From Thermoproteota archaeon (GTDB taxonomy: Archaea; Korarchaeota; Korarchaeia; Korarchaeales; Korarchaeaceae): a stretch of DNA of 41,254 nt. Numbering within the stretch: position 1 is the first letter of the stretch; the number at the start of each line of letters is the position of its first letter. Below the pieces are notes generated by a model that saw nothing but the letters and a program-made list of their open reading frames with translations, did not search any database and was not told the DNA's origin. The stretch is from contig JAOZFG010000036.1 in the NCBI GenBank assembly GCA_027491435.1, positions 1 to 41,254 of the forward strand, read 5' to 3'. Position numbers and translations under genes: made by a program. Shown here piece after piece: positions 8,091-16,044 of the stretch.

Positions 8091-8516
8091 TTAAGTTTTA
8101 GAGAGCCTCAACTCTATTTCCGGTTCCTTTACCTCTCTAAATACGGTCATGCTCACTATGTCTGAGACCATCAAGGCTAACACGTAAATCAGGGTTCCGT
8201 GAAGGCCGTAGGAGTAAAACAGGAAGGAGACTACTATGAATGAGAAGATCATGAGGGAAGCCCTTTCTCTGGCGTTCCTACCCACCCTGAGCATGTTCCT
8301 CAAAAGGTCGTATGACAGGGTGGCCACCACTAGGACCACGATGGCCGCGGCGATCAGGGTGAGGGCCGGGTTGAACCCCTGCCCCGCTGAATACCTCCCG
8401 TAATAGTACTCAGGGCCAGTCACCGCTGCCTGTTTGGGGGCCGTGACCATCAAGGAGAGGGCAAGCGTTAGCACCACTATGAGCTCTAAAGTCAGCCTAA
8501 CGTGGTCCCACTTCAT
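8091..8516 (-). CDS. Hypothetical four-span membrane protein
   Basis: This 141-residue protein has likely membrane segments at about 8-26, 50-70, 87-103 and 105-125. A Tyr/Gly-rich extracytoplasmic loop (EYYYGRYSAGQG) lies between the first two, and basic residues (NMLRVGRNARERAS) fall after the second. I do not recognise the family. A TATA candidate, CTTAAAAATAG on the minus strand, lies at about 8543-8553. The gene shares the 256-base intergenic region with the DUF505 gene, to which it is divergent. Confidence 0.7.
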   Translation of the reverse strand: MKWDHVRLTLELIVVLTLALSLMVTAPKQAAVTGPEYYYGRYSAGQGFNPALTLIAAAIVVLVVATLSYDLLRNMLRVGRNARERASLMIFSFIVVSFLFYSYGLHGTLIYVLALMVSDIVSMTVFREVKEPEIELRLSKT

Positions 8517-8687
8517 CGGCTCCCTCGTTAGAGTGTCATCGTCTATTTTTAAGGAAATCGCAAATAGAGGTTTCAGATTTCAGTAAATTATCTTAGTGTT
8601 AAGCTATTGACTTGATAATATATCTGGGAAAGGTCCATAATGAAGCCTCCTTCAACACATCCTAATCATTACGTCCGCTACACGTAA

Positions 8688-8706
8688 ATTTAATTTTTAA
8701 TTAAAT
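8688..8706. repeat. AT-rich inverted repeat upstream of the DUF505 gene
   Basis: ATTTAATT-TTT-AATTAAAT forms perfect 8-base arms around a 3-base centre. It lies about 40 bases upstream of the TATA box for the 8773 gene, a position typical for an activator or operator site in archaea, though its AT composition makes chance formation easier. Confidence 0.35.
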
Positions 8707-8741
8707 CTCATTCTACTGTTTATGTTACCCATTCATCAGTT

Positions 8742-8752
8742 AAATATTTAAA
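8742..8752 (+). promoter_or_regulatory. TATA box of the DUF505 gene
   Basis: AAATATTTAAA is centred about 26 bases before ATG 8773, so this gene is predicted to be transcribed without a leader. Confidence 0.6.
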
Positions 8753-8772
8753 GAGCTGGGTCCGTAACACAT

Positions 8773-10572
8773 ATGTTACTGACGAGGGACCACCTGAAGC
8801 TGCTGATCCACTTAAGAGGGGGATCTGAGGAGGCCCTGGAGTTCAGGAGTAAAAGGAAGGTCTCGGAAGTTACCTTCTCAAGGAGGATAACCGAGTTGAA
8901 AATTTTGGGTCTAGTTGACGTAGAAGATGGCAGAATCTCCTTAAGTCAGGCAGGTAGATTGTTGGCCGACGCTGTGGTCGAGGCAGGTCTAGACCCTGAA
9001 GGGCTACCTGAGGTCTGGGTGGACACGTCAATCTACAAGATGGTGGAGCTTGCCGTCAAGACGGGCACCATTCTGGACATGTGGGAGGATCAGTTAAGGG
9101 AGAGGGGCTTCTGGTCCGATGGAAGGCACACACAGCTGGCTGAGAAGTTGCTGGAAGCCAGGAAATTGGCTAGGCCGTCCCTCTTCATAGCTGCCGAGCT
9201 ATCTGATTTCATAGAAGTTCTGCCACCGGGGCCTGAAGAGCTAAATGAGCTAGTTAGGATAAGGGATGAGCTGGGTTTCGGGAAGTGGGTGCTGAACGCT
9301 TTGCAGGCCATGGACCTACTTTACTTATCCCCACCGGACAGGTACGGAGTTGTCTACACGCTCACTCCAGCAGGGAGGATTGCCAGGGAGAGCTTGTGGC
9401 TAATTTCCGTTATCTCTACCCAAATAACGGTTGACAAGGTCACTGCAGAACAGATAGAGAGAGGGGAAAGCACCGAAAGGTTGAGGGAGATGGGGTTAGC
9501 TGACAGGGCTGGGATCACCGAGGCTGGTAAGGGAATGCTCAAAGCCTATAAGGAGATGGGCGCCGTCAAGACTCCAACGACCCCCTTCTACTTCACCTTG
9601 GAAGAGGTCAAGGTCATGAAGGCCATAAAGGAGGTGGAAGGACTCAGGAAAAACAACCCAGAGATACTGCCCACCAAGGAGTGGATAGAGAAGAAGACTG
9701 GCATAGAGGACGTTGGTGAGCCCCTCATACTGCTGGAGTCCAAGAATCTGGTTGAGAGGAGGGAAGTTAAAGGTAAGGACACTTACTGGCTAACTAAGTA
9801 CGGGGAGAGGGCCCTATCCCTCGTGGGCGACGCTGCCGACGACGTGACTAGTAATGCCGTTAAGGCGGTGACGTTTCCTCTAGCTGGAGACGTGCCTGTG
9901 GCTGAGTGGGTTCACCTGGCAAAGAAACATGGGCTGGTCAGCAAGGACATAACTAAGAAGGGCAGGGCGCTGGTTGAGCTCTCCAGCGAGGTGACTAGGA
10001 GGCCCATCCTCACCCAGTACGATGTGGCCCTGCTGATGAAACTTCCTAAAGGCAAGTTCGTGGAGAGGGAGGAGCTTATAGGCGCCATGCTCGAGTATCT
10101 TGGAATTAAGGATGAGGAGGAGGCTAGGAGGGCCTTCAGAAAGGCCATATCCGAGGCGGAGTCTAAGGGATACGTGATAATGCTACAAAACAAGGCCGTG
10201 GGCCTGACGCCCATAGGGGAAGTGATGAAGGACGTGGTCACCTTCGGAAAGACCGAGGTCATGAAGGGCATGAAGTTCCCAGTCACGCCCACAACCTACT
10301 GGGTGTTAAGGGTGATATCCGAGAACTTGGAGGAGTTGAAGGAGGCCTGGAGGAAGGGCGTGGATTTGGTCAACGTTGAGGCCAAGATAGTCTACAACCA
10401 CCTCAAGAAGTACACGTCAGTAACAGACGAGGAGATAAAGAAGGCCTTCGCCATACTAAGGGGTACGGGCCTTCTGGGGAAGATGGGGCCCACCTCAGCC
10501 GGGGAACTCCTGCTAGAAGTTGGAAGGATGTTCGAGAGGCTCCCGGAGGAGGAGAAGTGGGTCAGAGGTTAA
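8773..10572 (+). CDS. DUF505-like protein with repeated winged-helix units
   Basis: This 599-residue soluble protein is made of successive helix-turn-helix/winged-helix-like units. Examples are the N-terminus (DHLKLLIHLRGG ... VTFSRRITELKILGLVDVEDGRISLSQAGR), about 265-350 (YFTLEEVKVMKAI...LLESKNLVERREV...YWLTKYGERAL) and 410-490 (ILTQYDVALLMKL...GYVIMLQNKAVGLTPIGE). Each ends in a leucine-rich helix plus a wing-like L-T-x-x-G turn. The composition and N-terminal pattern fit DUF505, a crenarchaeal family of unknown function. Repeated winged helices suggest nucleic-acid or protein binding, but no catalytic motif is visible. It is leaderless by TATA position and is followed by T-rich terminators. 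It is monocistronic. Confidence 0.75.
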   Translation: MLLTRDHLKLLIHLRGGSEEALEFRSKRKVSEVTFSRRITELKILGLVDVEDGRISLSQAGRLLADAVVEAGLDPEGLPEVWVDTSIYKMVELAVKTGTILDMWEDQLRERGFWSDGRHTQLAEKLLEARKLARPSLFIAAELSDFIEVLPPGPEELNELVRIRDELGFGKWVLNALQAMDLLYLSPPDRYGVVYTLTPAGRIARESLWLISVISTQITVDKVTAEQIERGESTERLREMGLADRAGITEAGKGMLKAYKEMGAVKTPTTPFYFTLEEVKVMKAIKEVEGLRKNNPEILPTKEWIEKKTGIEDVGEPLILLESKNLVERREVKGKDTYWLTKYGERALSLVGDAADDVTSNAVKAVTFPLAGDVPVAEWVHLAKKHGLVSKDITKKGRALVELSSEVTRRPILTQYDVALLMKLPKGKFVEREELIGAMLEYLGIKDEEEARRAFRKAISEAESKGYVIMLQNKAVGLTPIGEVMKDVVTFGKTEVMKGMKFPVTPTTYWVLRVISENLEELKEAWRKGVDLVNVEAKIVYNHLKKYTSVTDEEIKKAFAILRGTGLLGKMGPTSAGELLLEVGRMFERLPEEEKWVRG

Positions 10573-10599
10573 CTCGTTGGAAATACCTTTTCAAAATAA

Positions 10600-10629
10600 T
10601 TTTTTGTAATTAATACTTTACTATTTTTT
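10600..10629 (+). terminator. T-rich termination region after the DUF505 gene
   Basis: Two runs of six T (10600-10605 and 10624-10629) lie 28-57 bases after the stop codon of the 8773 gene, without a strong hairpin. This is the usual form of archaeal intrinsic termination. Confidence 0.5.
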
Positions 10630-10810
10630 GTCATGGTACCATATGGGCGTCAACCACGATAAAAGGACTAAAAATGATTTATTTAGTTGACGGTTTTAAT
10701 TGGTCTGTGATCTTCATGGTCGATTGGCAGGCCTTTGATGTCCGCCCAAAGAGAGCTTAGATTGCTTCTCCTAAGAGCCCATTAATGAGCCAAGATATCA
10801 TTGAAAATAT

Positions 10811-12370
10811 TCAGCTAGCATACTCTATCTTGTCTAGAAGCCACGATGAATCAAAATAAAACATCTGCTTGGACTCATCCCATAGATCAACAGGTATCCT
10901 CCAGCCACTCAATCCTATATCTCTTATTAGGCTCAGCTCCTTGAGACTACCTCCGTAGGCCATGGAGATCAACCTCATCAAATCGCTGGTAAGCTCCTGC
11001 TTTACGAATATAACCCCCATTATACCTCTTAGGGTTCCATTCACATAAGTTATTGAGAATGGGGCTATCCTAGATAACCTATTCACGAAAGTTGGGAAGT
11101 GCTCTTGAGATACGTCTATATGTAAAAATATCTGATCTCCTAGCCCGAGTCCTGAGGGAAGGTATATTCTGTAAATGATTCCCGCCCTTCTCAATCTCCT
11201 GAGCTTTATATCAGCGTTTCTGATGCCCATGCTCCTTAAGTAATCCCTGGTGACTGATCCCTCCATCTGCACTATATTTAAAATCTTAAGGTCTTCTCTG
11301 GTGATTTCTTTAGCCTTTTTAGGCTTAGACAACACTTTAAACTTGCCTTCAATGGATTTAGATGGAAAGTTGTTAATTAACTCTACAAGATTAGCTCTAC
11401 TTCTGTGGAAGTTGTAGCTAGCTGACAGCATAACTCCAGCGTCAACAATACCTTTGCTCATCTCCAAGAACTTCTCTGTTAGCTCTACAGGTACCAGTAT
11501 AGATGCGTAAACGTATCTACCTGAGGACAATCTGAACACCTTGTAGGTGAAAGGAAATTCCCTGAGAGCTTCCACGTTGTTTCTATTGTAGGGAGCTCTC
11601 ACCATAACCGATTGGAGACCTATAGCGGATATATTAACGTTATATGGTCCAAAAATAATTCCTTTATTCCTTAAAGACTTCAAATGTCTTGATATAGTTG
11701 GCTTAGATAGTTTTGTGGACCTAGATATCTCATCCAACTTCATCATACCCCTCGCTATAGCCTTGAGGATCTTGCTTTCCATGTCAGAGATCTCATGGAA
11801 GAGAAAACGTATTAATAGAAGGCTATATATGGAGAAGAATTCATCAAATTCTACCTCTGAAGATTTCCTGATGTATAGAGTTAGGGCCTTTATTACAATT
11901 TCTTTATCTCTCTCGTTGAGCAGAGGGAGGTGTCTCGCCGGCGCATAATAATACAAAGAGTCAACCACCGGCAGGCTGTTCTCCCCCCACCAGCGAGGCT
12001 CAGCTCCTGAGTAAGCCCAGGCTAGGTCGTATATTTGAGGAAAGTCTACTTTAGGTAGAAAAGTTATAAAGGCCTCCCTCTTCAAAACCGCTTCTATCTT
12101 ATGTTCAGGCAGTCCTCTGGATATAATGAGGCTTCTACCCCGCTCTATCGATCCTGCTCTATAGCCCTTTTTTATTTCTATTTCTTCCAGCAGGATTTTC
12201 TCTGGAATTTTTCTTACTGGATCAACGCCTAAAAGTTCTTTAATTTTTTGTATTTCAGCCATGAAATGCTGGTTGAGCGTGGTGTGGACATCCATTTTGT
12301 ATTTCTTCTTGGCCATTTTCAGGTTCATGTTATCATGAAAAAGTCGCCCCTTATTTCCCTTTCGGGCCAT
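10811..12370 (-). CDS. Large DNA-binding regulator with two winged HTH domains
   Basis: This is a 519-residue protein. Residues about 195-240 form a winged helix-turn-helix (ESKILKAIARG...LDEISRSTKLSKPTISRHLKSLRNKGII), like MarR/Lrp-type domains. A second one is at about 358-402 (DLKILNIVQMEGSVTRDYLRSM...LRRLRRAGII). Each is followed by a beta-rich section that could be an effector or dimer domain. The N-terminal 190 residues are helical and unrecognised. It resembles a tandem Lrp-like regulator but has no clear RAM domain. ATG 12370 is supported by AAGGAGGG (complement of 12378-12385) eight bases upstream. The gene is visibly more AT-rich, with more ATA/AGA/TTA codons, than its neighbours, which may indicate transfer. 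The target genes are unknown. Confidence 0.8.
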   Translation of the reverse strand: MARKGNKGRLFHDNMNLKMAKKKYKMDVHTTLNQHFMAEIQKIKELLGVDPVRKIPEKILLEEIEIKKGYRAGSIERGRSLIISRGLPEHKIEAVLKREAFITFLPKVDFPQIYDLAWAYSGAEPRWWGENSLPVVDSLYYYAPARHLPLLNERDKEIVIKALTLYIRKSSEVEFDEFFSIYSLLLIRFLFHEISDMESKILKAIARGMMKLDEISRSTKLSKPTISRHLKSLRNKGIIFGPYNVNISAIGLQSVMVRAPYNRNNVEALREFPFTYKVFRLSSGRYVYASILVPVELTEKFLEMSKGIVDAGVMLSASYNFHRSRANLVELINNFPSKSIEGKFKVLSKPKKAKEITREDLKILNIVQMEGSVTRDYLRSMGIRNADIKLRRLRRAGIIYRIYLPSGLGLGDQIFLHIDVSQEHFPTFVNRLSRIAPFSITYVNGTLRGIMGVIFVKQELTSDLMRLISMAYGGSLKELSLIRDIGLSGWRIPVDLWDESKQMFYFDSSWLLDKIEYAS

Positions 12371-12455
12371 ATCTCAGCCCTCCTTGATTGTAAGTCTAGA
12401 GGTCAACAAAACGAAAAATCCTTGGCTTGAACGATCATCACGAGGAGGTGACTTT

Positions 12456-12503
12456 ATGGGACCGATAATGCCGCCTAACCCACCTGTACAGCCGCCTGAG
12501 TAA
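12456..12503 (+). CDS. Possible 15-residue proline-rich micro-ORF
   Basis: The ORF encodes MGPIMPPNPPVQPPE, with seven prolines in 15 residues. It is preceded by GAGGAGGTGA (12442-12451), a very strong Shine-Dalgarno match, four bases before ATG. It diverges from the two-HTH regulator, whose ATG is 85 bases away, and its stop lies two bases before the end of the convergent XRE-CBS gene. No TATA box is obvious upstream. It could be a real peptide, a leader, or the relic of a truncated gene whose start region alone survives. I know of no homologue. Confidence 0.3.
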   Translation: MGPIMPPNPPVQPPE

Positions 12504-12505
12504 GC

Positions 12506-13060
12506 TCATTTTTCCTCCTTCACCAGTTTTATTACATCGGCCCTGGTGACGATCCCCTTTATCTCCCCATTTTCAATTATGAGTATCGCGGGAAACTTCT
12601 CTAACATTGGTAGGACGAACATGACTGGGGTCTCAGCGCTAATTATGGGAGGTGGGGCCCCCATAACGTCGCCGGCCTTTGTAGCGGTCACGTCCTTTCC
12701 CTTGAGAAGGCACCTCACCAAGTCAGCTTCGCTTACCGTGCCCAACACTGTGTTCCCGGATATTACTGGAACCTGACTTATCCCGTTCTTCTCTAAAAGG
12801 TTGGCCACCTTGCTCAGGCTGTCGTTGGGCCCCACGTATATCACGGGGGAGGTCATTATATTCCTTACCTTCTTGCTTCCCTCCATCAGGCTGAGCAGGG
12901 CTTCGGAGATGGCCTTCAGCTTAGAGTAAGTAGGATCTATCTGCCCCTGCTCAACCTTGGCTATAAACGATTGACTTACCCCAGCTAGTTTAGCAAGCTT
13001 CTTCTGGGTGACTCCCAGGGACTCCCTTATCTTCTTTATGTCCTTAGGGTCTATTATCAT
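12506..13060 (-). CDS. XRE-family HTH regulator with a CBS domain pair
   Basis: This 184-residue protein has an N-terminal HTH_3 domain (about 6-58) with the classic IRESLGVTQKKLAKLAGVSQSFIAKVEQG recognition unit. Two CBS domains follow: about 66-120 (VRNIMTSPVIYVGPNDSLSKVANLLEKNGISQVPVI) and 125-182 (AGDVMGAPPPIISAETPVM...IVTRADVIKLV). CBS pairs bind adenosyl ligands such as AMP, ATP or S-adenosylmethionine. An energy- or SAM-sensing transcription factor is therefore a sound guess, the more so because the divergently transcribed methionine operon starts 230 bases away. That regulatory link is inference. A TATA-like stretch (minus strand, about 13084-13097) lies 25-35 bases upstream of ATG 13060. 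Confidence 0.85.
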   Translation of the reverse strand: MIIDPKDIKKIRESLGVTQKKLAKLAGVSQSFIAKVEQGQIDPTYSKLKAISEALLSLMEGSKKVRNIMTSPVIYVGPNDSLSKVANLLEKNGISQVPVISGNTVLGTVSEADLVRCLLKGKDVTATKAGDVMGAPPPIISAETPVMFVLPMLEKFPAILIIENGEIKGIVTRADVIKLVKEEK

Positions 13061-13116
13061 CAGTTAGGGAACCCGAGGGTCCAATAAATCTTTTAACAGC
13101 CTTAGATTGCAGGCGA

Positions 13117-13138
13117 CAACTCCAGGTCGTGGGAGTTG
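13117..13138. repeat. Inverted repeat between the XRE-CBS gene and the methionine operon
   Basis: CAACTCC (13117-13123) and GGAGTTG (13132-13138) form perfect 7-base arms with an 8-base loop. The element lies in the 230-base divergent intergenic region, 57 bases before the XRE-CBS start and 153 bases before the metE-N start. It could be an operator for either gene. Its position is too far from the operon's TATA box to be certain. Confidence 0.35.
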
Positions 13139-13255
13139 TACTGGAGCGTTTAAAAGCTAATCCTCAGGCTAGACCTGCGTCCTTAAGCTGGACAAACGTT
13201 TAAGGAGGTGTTAGAACGGCTCCTCGTTAAGCTAGGCTTGTCAGCCACCTGGGGG

Positions 13256-13265
13256 ATAAATTTTA
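13256..13265 (+). promoter_or_regulatory. TATA box of the methionine operon
   Basis: ATAAATTTTA, preceded by a G-rich stretch that could serve as BRE, is centred about 30 bases before ATG 13291. This predicts a leaderless or nearly leaderless transcript for the metE-N/metE-C/metF operon. Confidence 0.55.
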
Positions 13266-13290
13266 TTGAACTTCTGTAACCTTCTAGCCT

Positions 13291-14154
13291 ATGAAACCTA
13301 CTCTGGTTGGCATACATCCAAGGCCCGAATGGCTCGTTAAGCTGACCAGGGACTACGATAGGGGGAGAGCCTCTAAAGAGGAGCTAGATGAAGGATTTGA
13401 CAGGGCTGAGGAGGAGCTGAAAGAGCTGCAGAGTAAGTGGAACTTTGACCCCAAGGTAGATGGGCTCTTCAGGTGGCAGGACATGTTCAGGCCCCTAACC
13501 GAAGCGATAGACGGAGTTAAGGCCGGTCCTCTCACCAGGTTCTTCGACAACAACACCTTCTACAGGAGGCCCGTGGTAAAAGGCCTCAAGTACGTTGGGG
13601 GCGTCCCCTTCAAGGGGGAAAAGCTCATCCTCCCAGGTCCTTACACATTCTACGTCCTCTCAGAAGTTGAGATGGGGAAATCCTCCTTTTATCAAGGCCT
13701 CCTGTCTGTTTACAAGGATCTGGTAGACGACCTGAGGCCTAAAGCCGTTCAATTAAACGAGCCGGCCTTGGCCTACAGGTACAGGAAGTGGGAGCCCTCG
13801 GAGGAGGACTACGACTGGGTCGCTACCTTCGCCAGGGAGCTTGACGCCTCAGTTCACCTTTACTTCGGCGACCCCTCCGAGGCCTACGTTTTTCTAGCTG
13901 AGAGGGAGGTTCCTGAGATAGGGCTAGACCTAGTGGAGGGGCCCGTCCTGGAGGACCTGGGCGTCCCCCTAACTCTGGGGGTGGTGGACGGGAGGAACAC
14001 CTACATGGAGGACCTGAACTACCTGGTGAGAGTGGTCACCTCCTTCCAAGAGGTGAGGTACGTAGCACCTAACTGCGACCTCGAGTTCCTGCCCTACGAG
14101 TACGCCAAGAGGAAGATGGTCCTTCTGCACGCTTTGGTGGAGGTGTTATCATGA
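13291..14154 (+). CDS. Methionine synthase, MetE N-terminal-domain-type protein
   Basis: This 287-residue protein matches the N-terminal half of cobalamin-independent methionine synthase. It has GIHPRPEWLVKLTRDYDRG at the start, FRPLTEAI, FFDNNTFYRRPVV, the loop ILPGPYTFY, QLNEPALAY and an ending VAPNCDLEFLPYEYAKRKM. In full-length MetE the N-terminal barrel helps hold the folate polyglutamate. In Sulfolobales the enzyme is split, and this gene supplies that half, probably for a modified tetrahydropterin. It lacks the Zn-site Cys/His set of the catalytic half. Its stop overlaps the metE-C start by four bases (ATGA), so the two subunits are probably made together in equal amounts. It is leaderless from the TATA box at 13256. 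Confidence 0.85.
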   Translation: MKPTLVGIHPRPEWLVKLTRDYDRGRASKEELDEGFDRAEEELKELQSKWNFDPKVDGLFRWQDMFRPLTEAIDGVKAGPLTRFFDNNTFYRRPVVKGLKYVGGVPFKGEKLILPGPYTFYVLSEVEMGKSSFYQGLLSVYKDLVDDLRPKAVQLNEPALAYRYRKWEPSEEDYDWVATFARELDASVHLYFGDPSEAYVFLAEREVPEIGLDLVEGPVLEDLGVPLTLGVVDGRNTYMEDLNYLVRVVTSFQEVRYVAPNCDLEFLPYEYAKRKMVLLHALVEVLS

Positions 14155-15248
14155 TAACCCAGGAGATAGGCAGCTTGGCCAAGCCTAACTGGAGGGTTAA
14201 GTATCTGAGGGGCCTTCCCCTTACCGATGAGGACTTTCAGGAGATAAAGAGGTGGGACCAGATCCTGGGCACTGAGTTCGACTACGAAATACTTAAGCAG
14301 GAGAGGACCCCTGAGAACAGGAAGAAGATCGTAGAACACTCAGCCCTTCAAGCAATAAGGTTCTTCGAGACGGCAGGCCTTGACATAGTTTTCGACGGAG
14401 AGCAGTTCAGGACTGAGATGTACGAGCATCCAGTGAAGAGGATAGAGGGCTTCGAGTTTGTAGGTCACGTCAGGAGCTTCGACAACAAGTACTACAGGAA
14501 GGCCGCGGTTGTGGACAAGCCCAGGCTCAAGGAGCCGTACCACCTGGAGGAATTCCTGTTCACCAAGAGGCACGCCAGGAGAAAGGTCAAGGTCCCCGTT
14601 ACAGGCCCCTACACATTGGCTGAGTGGAGCTTCAACGAGTACTACATGAGGAAGCACTTCGGAAGTGAAGAGGCCAGGTACGAGGCGAAGAAGGAGTTCG
14701 TCTTCGACTTGGCCAAGGAGGTACTAAGGCCCAACCTGGAAGCCCTGATAAGGGAGGGGGCTGAGATCATACAGATAGATGAGCCGGCTGCCACCACCAA
14801 ACCAGATGAACTTCCCATATTCGTCGAGGCGTTTAACGAGATGGTTGAAGGGCTACAGGCCAAGTTCGTGATGCACATCTGCTACAGCGATTACTCCCTG
14901 TTGTTCCCCCACATCTTGGAGATGAAGAGGTGTGAGCAGTTCCTGCTCGAGTTCGCCAACAGGGACGATGAAAGGAGGTCGGGGTATCAAATACTCCACC
15001 TGTTCAAGGAGTACTCGTACGACAAGGAGCTGGGCTTGGGCGTCGTGGACGTTCACTCCGACTTCATAGAGCCGCCTGAGCTAATAAGGGATAGGATAGT
15101 TTACGCCGCAAACGTCCTCTCGCCTGAGCAGATATACGTCAACCCCGACTGCGGCTTAAGGACCAGGACCTGGGACGTCGCCTACCAGAAGCTGAAGAAT
15201 ATGGTTAAGGGTACCAGGATGGCCGAGGAGGCGCTGGGCCTTGCTTGA
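14151..15248 (+). CDS. metE: Cobalamin-independent methionine synthase, catalytic (C-terminal) subunit
   Basis: This 365-residue protein transfers a methyl group to homocysteine to form methionine. The zinc ligands are visible as His242 and Cys244 (VMHICYSDY), Glu267 (LLEFANRD) and Cys334 (NPDCGLRT). IQIDEPAA (about 207-214) supplies the homocysteine-binding Asp, and the N-terminal EIGSLAKPNWR is the MetE core start. The length fits a core MetE. Together with the overlapping N-terminal-type gene and metF it forms a complete set, which argues for a methyl-tetrahydropterin donor rather than a corrinoid protein. It overlaps metF by eight bases. Confidence 0.93.
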   Translation: MITQEIGSLAKPNWRVKYLRGLPLTDEDFQEIKRWDQILGTEFDYEILKQERTPENRKKIVEHSALQAIRFFETAGLDIVFDGEQFRTEMYEHPVKRIEGFEFVGHVRSFDNKYYRKAAVVDKPRLKEPYHLEEFLFTKRHARRKVKVPVTGPYTLAEWSFNEYYMRKHFGSEEARYEAKKEFVFDLAKEVLRPNLEALIREGAEIIQIDEPAATTKPDELPIFVEAFNEMVEGLQAKFVMHICYSDYSLLFPHILEMKRCEQFLLEFANRDDERRSGYQILHLFKEYSYDKELGLGVVDVHSDFIEPPELIRDRIVYAANVLSPEQIYVNPDCGLRTRTWDVAYQKLKNMVKGTRMAEEALGLA

Positions 15249-16044
15249 CTTCTCGAAGAAGGTGATCACCGTAGAGGTGAACCCTCCCAGCACTCCCGAC
15301 CTCAACTCATTTTTATCGGAGGTTCAGGAGCTTAAAGCCTTCGACGGGGTGAACGTAACAGAGCTGGCCATGAGGAGGAAGCGGGACAGGTGGATGAGCA
15401 CCGTGTACACGGCCATAAAGATGAAGGAGGTTGGGGTGAACCCCATACCCCACCTGACCTGTAGGGATCACAACAGGAGGGACGTTATAGCCAGCTCCCT
15501 GGCCCTCATGAGCGCTGAAGTTGACAACGTCCTGGCTATCACGGGAGATGAGGGCATATCCAAGGGCGTTTACGAGTTGACAGTCACTGAGATGCTCTCG
15601 TTAATTAAGGAGGTTTACGAGGAGCAGGGCCTACAGGTTCAGCTATTAGCTGCAGCTAACCTGCACAACGAGCTAGAGTTGGAGGTTAAGAAGGCCAGGG
15701 CTAAGGTGAGGGCCGGGGCTTCAGTTCTCCAGACACAACCCGTCTTTGAAGTCGAGAGGTTAAGGAGGTTCATGGAGGAAGTGGGAGGGGAGGTAAAGGT
15801 CCTGGCAGGGCTGATGCCCGTCAGGGGTAAAGAGCACGCCCACAGGCTGGAGAGGAGGCTGGGGATAAGGATACCTGAACAGGTGAAGGACAGGTTCTCA
15901 GGCCTTAGAGGAGATGAGTTGAGAGAGGAGGTGCTGAATCACGCTGAGGCCTTGTTCAGGGAGTTGATGGAAGTGGCCGATGGCGTGCACGTTTACCCCA
16001 TGGGCGATCCTGAGGTCATTAGCAGGATCAGGGGCCTGATCTAG
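15241..16044 (+). CDS. metF: Methylenetetrahydrofolate (tetrahydropterin) reductase
   Basis: This 267-residue TIM-barrel protein of the MetF family reduces the methylene-carrier to the methyl-carrier used by MetE. Signature segments are ITVEVNPPSTPD at the N-terminus, PIPHLTCRDHNRRDVIA, NVLAITGDEG, a GASVLQTQPVF-type strand and VLAGLMPVRG. In bacteria the enzyme uses FAD; in crenarchaea the carrier is probably a modified pterin. The start is TTG 15241, eight bases inside metE, with GAGGAGG about 10 bases upstream in the metE coding sequence. No better start is in frame. The stop overlaps the convergent membrane protein gene by 17 bases. Confidence 0.9.
   Translation: MLDFSKKVITVEVNPPSTPDLNSFLSEVQELKAFDGVNVTELAMRRKRDRWMSTVYTAIKMKEVGVNPIPHLTCRDHNRRDVIASSLALMSAEVDNVLAITGDEGISKGVYELTVTEMLSLIKEVYEEQGLQVQLLAAANLHNELELEVKKARAKVRAGASVLQTQPVFEVERLRRFMEEVGGEVKVLAGLMPVRGKEHAHRLERRLGIRIPEQVKDRFSGLRGDELREEVLNHAEALFRELMEVADGVHVYPMGDPEVISRIRGLI

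Noticed and set aside
10674-10760. 28-residue plus-strand ORF (MIYLVDGFNW...) between convergent genes
   Set aside because: It lies in the terminator region of the DUF505 gene, has no Shine-Dalgarno and only a weak TATA-like stretch; too short to support.
13208-13279. 24-codon ORF upstream of metE-N that could be a leader peptide
   Set aside because: The AAGGAGG motif overlaps its GTG start, leaving no spacing for a ribosome, and the operon TATA box lies inside it. The operon looks leaderless, so attenuation is unlikely.
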